From the NCBI GenBank assembly GCA_016213625.1, contig JACQZZ010000057.1, forward strand, positions 1 through 49,147: 49,147 nucleotides of DNA, in the 5' to 3' direction. Origin of the DNA: Actinomycetota bacterium (lineage in GTDB: Bacteria; Actinomycetota; Acidimicrobiia; Acidimicrobiales; Ilumatobacteraceae). The notes under the pieces are model-generated. The model was not told the origin of the DNA, ran no database searches, and saw only the letters and a list, made by a program, of their open reading frames with translations. Position 1 is the stretch's first letter, and every line of letters begins with the position of its first letter. Shown in pieces: positions 23,232 to 34,699 of this stretch. The translations under genes and the position numbers were made by a program.

Positions 23232-26063
23232 ATGGCCGCCACCCGCCGACCCTCCATCGCCTGCGTGTACTGCGGCGGTGCGCATGCGTCGGCCGCCGAG
23301 GTACGCGACTGCTGGGAGCGGCACGAGCAGGGGCAGGCCGCACTCCCCCTCGAACCCTTCTCACCCGAACCCGCACCCGGCGACACCTTCACGGTCGAGT
23401 ACGACGACACCGATCCGTCCAGCGAGCCGTTCGCTGCCATGACGGCTCATCCGGTCGGCCGTGGTCCCGTGTCGTTGGGTCGCAACGTGCTCGTCGCTCC
23501 GGGCCAGGCGGCGCCGGCCGAGTGGGCCGACGCGCCACGAGTTGCGGTGGCGCTCACGCCCCAGGTGATCGCCGAGTTGCAGTCGCTCGCCCACCGGCGA
23601 ACGGGCGCGGTGCTCGAGGTCTCGGCCGATGTGGCGCCGGAATCCCTGCAGCCTGGTCGAGCCACGCAGCCGCTTCACCAACTCGGTCCTCGGTTCACCT
23701 TTGCCGCCGACACGCTGTGCCATCTGCTCGTGTCGAACAGCGTCGACGCACGCCACGGCTGCACCTGGCCGGTGTTGCAGCGCGCCGTCGCGCTCGGAGC
23801 CAACCAGGCCGTCGACGGTCGCGGCGACGTGGTCTTGCGCGATGGCGCGCCGGCGTGGCTCGACGGTGGGCCAGTGCGCTTCACGGAACCCATCGACGGT
23901 GTCCCCGTGCTGCACCGCGTCGCCGTCGAGCACGGCTCGCTCCGTGTCCCCCTCGGCAACCACTCCACCGCCGATCTGGCGGCCGACCAACTCGCGGCCG
24001 TCACCCACGCCGAAGGCGCCGCACGCATCATCGCCCCTGCGGGTTCCGGCAAGACGCGAGTGCTCACCGAGCGAGCGCGCCACCTCCTGCGTCAGTGGAA
24101 CCTTCCCACCTCCGCGGTCTGCCTCGTGGCCTTCAACAAGCGTGCGCAGGAAGAGATGGTGGAGCGCACGCCCGACCTGCGCGGGTTGCAGGTTCGCACC
24201 TTGAACGCCATCGCGTTGGCCATCGTCAACGGCACAGCACCGTTCCACCCGCAGCCCAAGCGCGTGGCCACCATCGACGAGCCCGAGGTGCGGAGGCTCA
24301 TCGGCAAGCTGGTGGCGTTCCCTCGCAAGCGCAATGCCGATCCCGTGGCCACGTGGCTGGAAGCGCTGTCACTGGCACGGCTGGGGCTGCGCGACCCCGA
24401 GGAAGTGGAGAAGGTGTACGACGGCGATGTCGACGGGTTCGCGGCGGTGTTCACCAGGTTCCGACAGGATCTCGCCCGCGCCAACACGGTGGACTACGAC
24501 GAACAGATCTATCGCGCCATCGAGCTCCTCCTCACCGATCCGGCGGCCCGGGCCACGGCCCAGCACGCGTGCAGGGTGCTGCTGGTCGATGAGTTCCAGG
24601 ACCTCACCCCCGCCCACCTGCTGCTCGTGCGCCTGCTCGCCGGGCCCGACGCCGCGGTGTTCGGCGTGGGCGACGACGACCAGACCATCTACGGCTACAA
24701 CGGCGCCGACCCGGGGTGGCTCATCGACTTCGCATCGCTGTTCCCCGGCGCCGGCGAGCATCCGCTGGAGGTGAACTACCGCTGCCCGGGCGGCATCGTG
24801 CGCGCTGCCGACACGCTGTTGCGCCACAACCGCCGGCGCGTCCCCAAGCGCATCCGCGCCCAGCACCACGAGCTCGACGGGTTCATGGTCGCACCAGCCG
24901 ACGGCGACTCGGTCGACACCACGGTGCAGGGTGTCACCACCGCCATCGCTGCCGGCTCGGCTCCGTCCGACATCGCCGTGCTCACTCGGGTGAACTCGCT
25001 GCTGGTGCCGGTGCAGGTGGCGCTGCACATGGCCGGAGTGCCCACCACCGGGGGTGTGGGTCGTGAGTTCGCCGAACGCACTGCGGTCCGAGCGGCACTC
25101 GCCTGGCTGCGGCTGGCCACCGCATCTGGGCCTCTCTCGGCCGACGACGTGGGCGAGGCACTTCGCAGGCCGTCGCGCTCGATGCACCCTCGCGTCGCCG
25201 CATGGGCCGCCGAGCAGACCTCGGTGGCGGGAATCCGCCGCCTCGCCGAGCGCATCACCACCGAACGCGACGCGAAGAGCGTGCTCGAGTTCGCCGCCGA
25301 CATCGAGGTGCTCCAGCGGCGAGCGAGCACCCGGGGCACCACCTCCGAACTCCTCGCCGCGGTTCGAGATCAGATGGGTCTGGCCAAGAGCATCGCCACC
25401 CTCGATCTCCACCGGCAGGGCATGAACCGCGCCGCGCAGAACGACGATCTCACCGCGCTGGCCCAACTCGCTTCGCTGCAGCCGGATCCGGCGAAGTTCG
25501 AAGGGTGGCTGCGACGAGCGCTCGACACCGGGTGGCAACAGGGTGGCGTCACGCTCGCCACCGTGCACCGGGTGAAGGGCCTCGAGTGGCCGTTCGTCGT
25601 GGTGCACCACGCCGACGCCGACCAGTTCCCCCACCGGCTCGCCACCGACCACGAGGAGGAACGCCGGCTGTTCCACGTGGCCATCACCCGCGCCTCTCGC
25701 GATGTGCTGGTGGTGCCGTCAGATCGCCCGTCGCCGTTCATCGTCGACTGCAGCACCGAGCCCAGCGCTCGGCGGTCCGAGCCGGTGGCCGCCACGCCCA
25801 CGCCCAAGCGGTCGGCGCCCATCGCCAAGCCCGGCGACGCACTCACCGGTGATGCCCAGCAACGATTCCAGGCACTGCGCGAATGGCGGCGTCACGCTGC
25901 CGCGGGGAAGCCGGCCTACACCGTGTTCGCCGACTCCACGCTCGATGCCATCGCCCAAGCGAACCCTTCGTCGCTCGACGGGCTCGCGCGCATCAAGGGC
26001 GTCGGCCCGTCCAAGCTCGAACAGTACGGCGACGGGGTGTTGCGCGTGCTGGCCGATCTCTAG
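23232..26063 (+). CDS. UvrD/Rep-type DNA helicase with HRDC domain and an extra N-terminal region
   Basis: 943 residues. Superfamily 1A helicase core: Walker A APAGSGKTR at about 267-275, Walker B DEFQDLT near 452, GDDDQTIYGYNGAD near 477, EVNYRCP, TVHRVKGLEWPFVVVHHAD near 777, and the ITRASRD block near 818. A C-terminal HRDC domain (about 873-943) ends in IKGVGPSKLEQYGD. This arrangement resembles actinobacterial UvrD2, a 3'-5' repair helicase. About 250 residues before Walker A are unusual: C11-x2-C14-x12-C27-x3-H31 may bind zinc, and the rest matches nothing I recognise. The stop overlaps the convergent HDAC-like gene by 4 bases. Confidence 0.9.
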   Translation: MAATRRPSIACVYCGGAHASAAEVRDCWERHEQGQAALPLEPFSPEPAPGDTFTVEYDDTDPSSEPFAAMTAHPVGRGPVSLGRNVLVAPGQAAPAEWADAPRVAVALTPQVIAELQSLAHRRTGAVLEVSADVAPESLQPGRATQPLHQLGPRFTFAADTLCHLLVSNSVDARHGCTWPVLQRAVALGANQAVDGRGDVVLRDGAPAWLDGGPVRFTEPIDGVPVLHRVAVEHGSLRVPLGNHSTADLAADQLAAVTHAEGAARIIAPAGSGKTRVLTERARHLLRQWNLPTSAVCLVAFNKRAQEEMVERTPDLRGLQVRTLNAIALAIVNGTAPFHPQPKRVATIDEPEVRRLIGKLVAFPRKRNADPVATWLEALSLARLGLRDPEEVEKVYDGDVDGFAAVFTRFRQDLARANTVDYDEQIYRAIELLLTDPAARATAQHACRVLLVDEFQDLTPAHLLLVRLLAGPDAAVFGVGDDDQTIYGYNGADPGWLIDFASLFPGAGEHPLEVNYRCPGGIVRAADTLLRHNRRRVPKRIRAQHHELDGFMVAPADGDSVDTTVQGVTTAIAAGSAPSDIAVLTRVNSLLVPVQVALHMAGVPTTGGVGREFAERTAVRAALAWLRLATASGPLSADDVGEALRRPSRSMHPRVAAWAAEQTSVAGIRRLAERITTERDAKSVLEFAADIEVLQRRASTRGTTSELLAAVRDQMGLAKSIATLDLHRQGMNRAAQNDDLTALAQLASLQPDPAKFEGWLRRALDTGWQQGGVTLATVHRVKGLEWPFVVVHHADADQFPHRLATDHEEERRLFHVAITRASRDVLVVPSDRPSPFIVDCSTEPSARRSEPVAATPTPKRSAPIAKPGDALTGDAQQRFQALREWRRHAAAGKPAYTVFADSTLDAIAQANPSSLDGLARIKGVGPSKLEQYGDGVLRVLADL

Positions 26064-27103
26064 GCGCCGAGGCCCACCAACCAGGCCTGCACGTTGGCGC
26101 CGAGCGCGTTCACGTCGTAGCCGCCCTCCTGCAACACCACGGTGGGCAGGCCCAGCTGGCGCACCACCTCACCACAGCGGCGCATGCCCTCGGTGGTGAC
26201 GGCCAGGTCGCTGATGGGGTCGGTGATGTAGGTGTCGAGCCCCAGCGACACGATGAGCACCGACGGGACGAACGCAGCGATCTCCTGACACGCGTCTGCC
26301 AGGGAGTCGACGTACCGGTCGTCGTCGGCACGCAACGGCATGGGGTAGTTCACGTTGTAGCCAAGGCCACGACCGGAGCCGGTCTCGTCGGCGAAGCCCA
26401 CCGAGTACGGGTAGGCACGTGCTGGGTCGCCGTGGAGCGAGACGTACTGCACGTCGTCGCGGTCGTAGAAGATCTGCTGTGTGCCGTTGCCGTGGTGATA
26501 GTCGACATCGAGGATGGTGACCTTCGAACCCGTGGTGGAGGCGATGTGATGCGCGGCGATGGCTGCGTTGTTGAAGAAGCAGTAGCCGCCGTACAGATCC
26601 GCCGTGGCGTGGTGCCCAGGAGGGCGGCACAGGCCGTACGCCGACGACGCGCCATCGAGCACCAGCTGGGTGGTGGTGAGGGCGGTGTCGACCGCTCCCC
26701 TGGCGGCGACGTACGTGCCCTCGGTGAGCGGCGTGGTGGTCTCGAAGCACCAGTACCCCACGCGTCCGAAGATGGCGGTGGGCTCGCGGCCTTCGCTCAT
26801 CTTGTCGCGGAGTGCGGGGCGGTAGAACACGTCGGGCACCACCTCGCGCACACCCGGGACCTTCTCGTTGTACAGCGCCCAACCCTCGGAGAGGAACCGC
26901 ACCAGCCCGGGATTGTGCACGGCCTCGATGGGCGCAGTGCCCCACTCGGTGGGAGCCATGAACGAGAACCGATCGTCGGCCTCGAGGGTCTCGCGGATGG
27001 CCTCGGCGCGGCCGATGTGCTCCCACGGGCTGTGCGTGGTGGACGTCTCCATCTCGACGTGCGGATCGTGCTGCAGGTGCGCAGGCGTGTAGACGACTTT
27101 CAC
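26060..27103 (-). CDS. Histone deacetylase family / acetylpolyamine amidohydrolase-like protein
   Basis: 347-residue zinc deacylase. Active-site segments are present: RPPGHHA (catalytic His pair), GYCFFNNAA, DVDYHHGNGTQ (zinc Asp and His) and a C-terminal EGGYD. Bacterial relatives remove acetyl groups from polyamines or from lysines, as AcuC does on acetyl-CoA synthetase. The GTG start at 27103 overlaps the stop of the upstream acyl-AMP ligase by 4 bases, so the two are made together, which favours the ligase as a possible target. Confidence 0.9.
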   Translation of the reverse strand: MKVVYTPAHLQHDPHVEMETSTTHSPWEHIGRAEAIRETLEADDRFSFMAPTEWGTAPIEAVHNPGLVRFLSEGWALYNEKVPGVREVVPDVFYRPALRDKMSEGREPTAIFGRVGYWCFETTTPLTEGTYVAARGAVDTALTTTQLVLDGASSAYGLCRPPGHHATADLYGGYCFFNNAAIAAHHIASTTGSKVTILDVDYHHGNGTQQIFYDRDDVQYVSLHGDPARAYPYSVGFADETGSGRGLGYNVNYPMPLRADDDRYVDSLADACQEIAAFVPSVLIVSLGLDTYITDPISDLAVTTEGMRRCGEVVRQLGLPTVVLQEGGYDVNALGANVQAWLVGLGA

Positions 27104-28815
27104 GACGGGACCTCCACCAGTTCGAGTTCGTCGGCCATGTACAGCTCGCGACACTTGGCGCGTTGCAGCTTGCCGGACGAGGTCTTGGGCAGCGTGCCCG
27201 GCTTCACCAGCATCACGTCGCGCGGCGGCAGGCCACACACGTCGAGCGCACGGTGATGGATCTCGTGACGCACCGTGTCGGCGTCGTCGGTGCGCACCTC
27301 GGCCACCACCACGACGCTCTCCTTCCCCTTGTAGCCCTCGACGCCGAACGCGATGACGTTGCCGGCGCGTACACCTTCGAGCACGCCGACCGCGCGCTCG
27401 ATGTCCTCCGGGAAGACGTTGCGACCGCCGACGATGATGACGTCCTTGATGCGACCGCACAGCACGAGCTCGCCGTCGACGAGGTAGGCCAGGTCACCCG
27501 TGCACAACCAGTCGTCGCGGAACAAGGCCGCCGTGGCATCGGGACGCTTGTAGTAGCCCGGCGTCACCGACGTGCCGCGCAGGAGCAGTTCACCGACGTG
27601 CCGTTCGGGCACTTCCTCGTACGTGTCGGGATGCACGACCTTCATCTCCAACCCGGGCACCGCGGTGCCGAGCAACGGCAGACGACGAACGTCGATCTCC
27701 TCCTCGGCATCGACCAGGTCGAGTGGCTTGGCCACGCGATCGCGCTCGAGCACGATGCGATCGACCGAGTCGCAGCGCATGCCGCGGTGGCGGGGTGGGA
27801 AGGCGCCGCCAATGGCGACCTCCGCCATCCCGAACGCCGGGAACACACTGCCCGCCGAGAAGCCGAATCGCTCCGCCGCCGTCACGAACGCCTCGACAGC
27901 ATTCGGGTCGACCGGCTCGGCCCCGCTGAGCGCGAGGGTGAGCGTGGACAGATCGACACCTTCCATGCGACCCAGCGCACGGGTGGCGAGCACCCACGCG
28001 AAGTTGGGACCAGCGGTGGCGGTGCCGCCGAAGTCGCTGATCCACTGCATCCAATTGCCGGGCTTGGCCAGGAAGTCCTGCGGCGCGGCCTGCACCAACT
28101 GCACACCGTTGGTCATGGGGATGGACAAGAAACCCACCAGGCCCATGTCGTGGTACAGCGGCAGCCAGCTCACCATCACTTCGTCGAGGTTGAGTTCGGC
28201 GGCCTCGCACGACGCGTCGATGTTGGCCCGTAGCACGCGGTCGGGGATCATCACGCCTTTCGGCTCGCTGGTGGAGCCGCTCGTGTACTGCAGGATCACC
28301 AGCCGCTCGGGGTCGTCATCGGGGCGCACCCACTGATCCGCGGACGGCGCGTCGGGCGCGCCGGCGAGCACTGCGGCCATCGGCTCGAGCGGCGGATCGC
28401 CGGGAGCGCTGTCGTAGAACCCGGCGAGCATGTCGTCGATCAGCACGAGCTTGGCGTCGCCATGACGGATGCGCGCACGAGTGCTCTCGACGAACGCGTC
28501 GAGCGACCCCATGCGCATCGGCAGCGGCAGCACCATCGAGGCGATGCCCGCCAACCAGCACCCCTGGATGATGGTGATGAGCGGGCGAGAGGTGGGGCCG
28601 AGGATGGCCACGTGGTCGCCCGGCACCAGGCCACGGGCCTGCAACGAGGCGGCCACGACCTTCGCGTCATGGTGGATGTCCGACCACGGCACGAACGAGT
28701 CACCCTCCGCCGGCATGACGCTGGGGCCCACGAATCGCACACCGGTGGGCCGCTCGGCAGCGGCGATGAGTCGGGCGACGATGGAGTCGGGGTCGGCGTG
28801 CTGCGGACGGGGCAT
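27100..28815 (-). CDS. Fatty-acyl-AMP ligase / acyl-CoA ligase, FadD family
   Basis: 571-residue ANL-superfamily adenylating enzyme. Motif A3 is YTSGSTSEPKG, followed by the FAAL-like SWLPLYHDMGLVG and LSGAEPV segments. FGMAEVAIGG is the A5 region, CTGDLAYL is A7, and the A10 lysine is in LPKTSSGKLQR near the C-terminus. These features favour the fatty-acyl-AMP ligase branch, which activates fatty acids as adenylates for transfer to a carrier protein, but no PKS is nearby. TACGGT and GGAGGA both precede the ATG. It is coupled to the deacylase downstream. Confidence 0.87.
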   Translation of the reverse strand: MPRPQHADPDSIVARLIAAAERPTGVRFVGPSVMPAEGDSFVPWSDIHHDAKVVAASLQARGLVPGDHVAILGPTSRPLITIIQGCWLAGIASMVLPLPMRMGSLDAFVESTRARIRHGDAKLVLIDDMLAGFYDSAPGDPPLEPMAAVLAGAPDAPSADQWVRPDDDPERLVILQYTSGSTSEPKGVMIPDRVLRANIDASCEAAELNLDEVMVSWLPLYHDMGLVGFLSIPMTNGVQLVQAAPQDFLAKPGNWMQWISDFGGTATAGPNFAWVLATRALGRMEGVDLSTLTLALSGAEPVDPNAVEAFVTAAERFGFSAGSVFPAFGMAEVAIGGAFPPRHRGMRCDSVDRIVLERDRVAKPLDLVDAEEEIDVRRLPLLGTAVPGLEMKVVHPDTYEEVPERHVGELLLRGTSVTPGYYKRPDATAALFRDDWLCTGDLAYLVDGELVLCGRIKDVIIVGGRNVFPEDIERAVGVLEGVRAGNVIAFGVEGYKGKESVVVVAEVRTDDADTVRHEIHHRALDVCGLPPRDVMLVKPGTLPKTSSGKLQRAKCRELYMADELELVEVPS

Positions 28816-28823
28816 GGTCCTCC

Positions 28824-28829
28824 ACCGTA
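28824..28829 (-). promoter_or_regulatory. Probable -10 element of the ligase-deacylase operon (TACGGT)
   Basis: TACGGT lies 8 bases before the ATG. A GGAGGA run lies between them, so the transcript could be leaderless or carry a minimal leader. Confidence 0.4.
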
Positions 28830-28889
28830 GTGCCCTGGTCGTTCACGAATTGGAAGCCGATCCCGACACCGCACCGACAGACTGGTCGC

Positions 28890-29552
28890 ATGACCCGGCA
28901 CATCGACCTCAGCCACGTCGTCCACGACGGCATGCAGACCTACCCGGGGCTGCCCGCTCCCACGGTGTTCGAGCACCTCGGACGCGAGGCCGCCGAGCAG
29001 TTCTACGGACCAGGAGTGACGTTCCAGATCGGGATGATCACGATGTGCAGCAACACGGGGACGTACATCGACGTGCCGTTCCATCGGTTCGCCGACGGGC
29101 ACGACCTGGTGGGACTCCCCCTCGAGCGGGTGTCACACGTGCCTGGCGTGTGCATCGACTGCCGCGGCGTGCAGGTCATCGGCCCCGAGGTGCTCGACGG
29201 CGTCTCCGTGGAGGAGCGCGCCGTGCTGTTCTTCACTGGACACGGCGATTCGTTCGGCACCCCCGAGTACTTCGTCGACCATCCGCACCTCGCCGCCGAC
29301 ACCGCCGCGCTGCTGGTGGAGCGCGGCGCAGCCGTGGTGGGCATCGACTCGTTGAACATCGACGCGACCGATGGCTCCGCCGGTGATGGCCGGCCGGTGC
29401 ACACCACGCTGTTGCGGGCGGGTGTGCCGATCGTGGAGCACCTCACCGGACTCGCCGAGTTGCCCGCCGACGGGTTCACCTTCACCGCGGTGCCACCGAA
29501 GGTGGAGGGCATGGGCACGTTCACCGTGCGCGCTCACGCCGTGCTCAGCTGA
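28890..29552 (+). CDS. Cyclase family protein (kynurenine formamidase-like fold) with altered metal motif
   Basis: 220 residues of the PF04199 fold (MTRHIDLSHVVHDGMQTYPG). In the family signature HxGTHxDxPxH the two first His are replaced: here it reads N55-T-G-T-Y59-I-D61-V-P-F-H65. Asp61 and His65 remain. A later GIDSLNID segment corresponds to the conserved C-terminal half. The family hydrolyses amides such as N-formylkynurenine or cyclic amides such as isatin. Whether this variant binds the same metals is doubtful. The start at 28890 is the family N-terminus. Confidence 0.82.
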   Translation: MTRHIDLSHVVHDGMQTYPGLPAPTVFEHLGREAAEQFYGPGVTFQIGMITMCSNTGTYIDVPFHRFADGHDLVGLPLERVSHVPGVCIDCRGVQVIGPEVLDGVSVEERAVLFFTGHGDSFGTPEYFVDHPHLAADTAALLVERGAAVVGIDSLNIDATDGSAGDGRPVHTTLLRAGVPIVEHLTGLAELPADGFTFTAVPPKVEGMGTFTVRAHAVLS

Positions 29553-29563
29553 GCGTCCGGGGT

Positions 29564-30037
29564 TCAGCTGACGGTGTCGGGGCGGTCCAGCAGTGGGGCG
29601 ATCTTTCCCACGGCGGTGAACAGGGGGTCCAGCGTGCGCACCACGCCGTCCACGTCACGCGCCTGCGCCGGCCCGGTGAGCCACTCGCACAGTGCCGCCA
29701 CGTGGTCGAGTCGGGCACCGTCGATGGTGGCGCCCGCCTCGGCGGCCACCTCGGACAGCGAACCAGCCTCCTGTGCACACCGCTCCGGTCCGGAGCCCAG
29801 CAGTCGCACGTCGTTGCCCTCGACCGCGGAGAGGATCTGATCGATCGCCACTTCCAGCCGTACGAGCGCCGACTCGTGGTCGTCGGTCCAGCCGCCCACC
29901 ACCGCCGAGCCATCGGTGCCGGCCTCCGGATCCCGCTCGGCACACGAGACGCCGAGCGTCGCCAGGCCCATCGTGGCGACCACCATCACCCGGGCGAAAC
30001 CGGGGGAATGGCGATGCTCGCGGGGGGACGCTCCCAT
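29564..30037 (-). CDS. Secreted or lipid-anchored hypothetical protein
   Basis: 157 residues. A basic N-terminus (MGASPREHRHS) is followed by a hydrophobic segment (about 14-32) ending in TLGVSC. This could be a lipobox, but Gly at -3 is unusual, so a plain Sec signal is possible. The mature part is helical and acidic with three further Cys and no motif I recognise. It is divergent from leuS. A GTG two codons upstream is an alternative start. Confidence 0.6.
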   Translation of the reverse strand: MGASPREHRHSPGFARVMVVATMGLATLGVSCAERDPEAGTDGSAVVGGWTDDHESALVRLEVAIDQILSAVEGNDVRLLGSGPERCAQEAGSLSEVAAEAGATIDGARLDHVAALCEWLTGPAQARDVDGVVRTLDPLFTAVGKIAPLLDRPDTVS

Positions 30038-30133
30038 CGTCACCCCCGAATCCTGCGCTGCGGCAGTACGCATTGCAAGCATTCGGGCGAGAACGGAAGA
30101 TGAATGAACAGCGGCGGCCGACGGCCCGACTCG

Positions 30134-30139
30134 TAGAAT
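30134..30139 (+). promoter_or_regulatory. Probable -10 element of leuS (TAGAAT)
   Basis: TAGAAT lies 9 bases before the ATG. The 111-base divergent gap has no T-box specifier structure or AGGGTGG-type sequence and no Shine-Dalgarno, so a leaderless transcript is likely. Confidence 0.5.
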
Positions 30140-30148
30140 CGACCCGCT

Positions 30149-32965
<2,817 letters not shown>

Positions 32966-33006
32966 CACGCGTCGGAACTGAAGTTCGCGCGTCGGGGGTG
33001 GTGGGG

Positions 33007-33276
33007 TCAGGCGAGCTTCAGGAACAGCTTCTCGACCTCTTCGGGGTCGAAGCCGGCCTCGGCAGCCTTGTCGGGGTCGGCCAGGCACGTGGCCATACCT
33101 GCGGCCAGGAGCTTGAAGCCGACCTGGTCGAGCGCCTTGCCGGCTGCGGAGATCTGAGCGACGATCTCGCGACATTCGCGGCTGTCGCGCAGCATGGCCT
33201 GCACGCCTCGGACCTGGCCCTCGATACGGGCGAGTCGGCGAAGAAGGTCGGCAGTGGTGGGCTCCGGCAGTTCCAT
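33007..33276 (-). CDS. CsoR/DUF156-family transcriptional repressor lacking the metal His
   Basis: 89-residue all-helical repressor. The DNA-contacting R-x3-IEGQVRGV segment and CREIVAQISA are typical. CsoR binds Cu(I) through C-H-C (Cys36, His61, Cys65 in M. tuberculosis). The matching positions here are Cys35, Gly60 and Cys64. Loss of His with both Cys kept resembles CstR-type persulfide sensors. The start at 33276 places a G-tract operator just upstream, so autorepression is likely. No copper, formaldehyde or sulfide gene adjoins it. Confidence 0.87.
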   Translation of the reverse strand: MELPEPTTADLLRRLARIEGQVRGVQAMLRDSRECREIVAQISAAGKALDQVGFKLLAAGMATCLADPDKAAEAGFDPEEVEKLFLKLA

Positions 33277-33285
33277 ACCGAGAGC

Positions 33286-33301
33286 ATACCCCCTGGGGTG
33301 T
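33286..33301. promoter_or_regulatory. CsoR-family operator, ATACCCCCTGGGGTGT
   Basis: Inverted repeat ACCCC-CT-GGGGT (33288-33299), the A/T-flanked C-tract/G-tract form of CsoR-family sites. It lies 9 bases upstream of the repressor start, within the 60-base gap after the FadD36-like gene. Confidence 0.65.
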
Positions 33302-33336
33302 TGTCGCGCGACCATGCCGCGCACCCTCCCCGGCGA

Positions 33337-34692
33337 TCAGCGCAGGAGGTGCTTCTGCACCTTTCCCATCGCATTCCGAGGCAGCTCGGCGACCACGTGG
33401 ATGTCGCGCGGACGCTTGTGCACCGACAGGTTCGTGGCCACGTGGTCGATCAGCAGCGCGGCATCCACCTCTTCGCCCACCACGCCATCCAGCACGACAA
33501 AGGCCACGATCCGCTGGCCGAGATCGTCATCGGGGAACCCCACCACCGCGACCTCGCGCACGGAAGGATGCCCGAGAAGGCAGCTCTCCACCTCACCGGC
33601 ACCGACCTTGAATCCGCCCGACTTGATGATGTCCATCGATTGCCTGCCGACGATGCGGTGGAATCCCGAGGCATCGATGACGGCGGCATCCCCCGTACGG
33701 AACCAGTCGCCGGCGAACGAGTCGGCGGTGGCCTCCGGTCGGTTGAGGTAGCGGTCGAACATCGTCGCTCCCTGCACCTGCAACTCTCCGATGGTCTCAC
33801 CGTCGTGGGGTGCCACGGTGTCGTGGTCGTCGACCAGTCGGGTGTCGACTCCGGCGATCGGCACGCCCACCCACCCAGGCCGACGCTCACCGTCGAAGCG
33901 AGTGCTCAAGGTGATGAGGGTCTCGGTCATGCCGTAGCGCTCCACCGGCGCGTGGCCCGTCAGCCGCTGCAGCTCGTCGAACACCGGCACCGGCAACGGG
34001 GCGCTGCCACTGACCAGCAGCCGAGCACCCGTCAGCGCGCTCGCCGCCGCCGGGTCGGCACACACGCGACCCCACACGGTGGGCACGCCGAAGTAGAGCG
34101 AACCACCCGCCGCCGCGTACCCGGCAGGCGTGGGTCGTCCGGTGTGCACCAGGCGCGCACCCGTTCGCAGCGCACCCAACACGCCGAGCACCAGGCCGTG
34201 CACGTGGAACAAGGGCAGGCCGTGCACGAGCACGTCGTCGGCCGTCCACTGCCAGGCATCGGCCAGCCCGTCGAGACCGGCGGCGATGGCCCTGCCCGAC
34301 ATCACCACGCCCTTCGGCGCACCGGTGGTGCCGGACGTGTACATCACCAGTGCCGGCACTTCGGGTGACGGCGTCGGCAACGCACGTTCCACTCCGGCCG
34401 CCGCGGGTAGCGGCAGCGCCCCCGAATCGCGAAGGATGTGTTCACGCTCCAGCGGACCGGCATCGGGAGGCACCGGCACCACGGGCACCCCCGCCAACAG
34501 ACCGGCCACGACGGCGACCACCGTCTGCAGCGTGGGCTCCGCCTCGACGGCGACTGCGGGCATGCCCACCATCGCCGACGCCAGCCGTCCGGACGCCGCG
34601 CGCAGGTCGGCCCAACTCGTGGCCACACCCGCGATGGACACGGCCTCCGGTTGATCGCCGAACGAGCCGTCGAGCGCGGTGAGCAACGTCAT
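33337..34692 (-). CDS. Acyl-CoA synthetase, FadD36/MatB-like
   Basis: 451-residue compact ANL enzyme. A3 is MYTSGTTGAPKG. Long stretches match the mycobacterial FadD36 pattern: WQWTADDVLVHGLPLFHVHGL, SLYFGVPTVWGRV, VERYGMTETLITLSTR and WFRTGDAAVID. The A10 lysine is in LPRNAMGKVQKHLL. FadD36 and MatB relatives activate short or dicarboxylic acids such as malonate or methylmalonate; the substrate here is inferred. It follows the TetR gene by 7 bases, an autoregulated pair. Confidence 0.88.
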   Translation of the reverse strand: MTLLTALDGSFGDQPEAVSIAGVATSWADLRAASGRLASAMVGMPAVAVEAEPTLQTVVAVVAGLLAGVPVVPVPPDAGPLEREHILRDSGALPLPAAAGVERALPTPSPEVPALVMYTSGTTGAPKGVVMSGRAIAAGLDGLADAWQWTADDVLVHGLPLFHVHGLVLGVLGALRTGARLVHTGRPTPAGYAAAGGSLYFGVPTVWGRVCADPAAASALTGARLLVSGSAPLPVPVFDELQRLTGHAPVERYGMTETLITLSTRFDGERRPGWVGVPIAGVDTRLVDDHDTVAPHDGETIGELQVQGATMFDRYLNRPEATADSFAGDWFRTGDAAVIDASGFHRIVGRQSMDIIKSGGFKVGAGEVESCLLGHPSVREVAVVGFPDDDLGQRIVAFVVLDGVVGEEVDAALLIDHVATNLSVHKRPRDIHVVAELPRNAMGKVQKHLLR

Positions 34693-34699
34693 GACGATC

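Noticed and set aside
30038..30148. T-box or attenuator leader upstream of leuS
   Set aside because: The gap is only 111 bases and is shared with a divergent gene. It has no T-box sequence and no specifier stem, and the -10 lies 9 bases from the ATG.
32966..33006. Terminator hairpin after leuS
   Set aside because: Only a 5-base stem (GAACT/AGTTC) can form, with no extension, so it is too weak to call.
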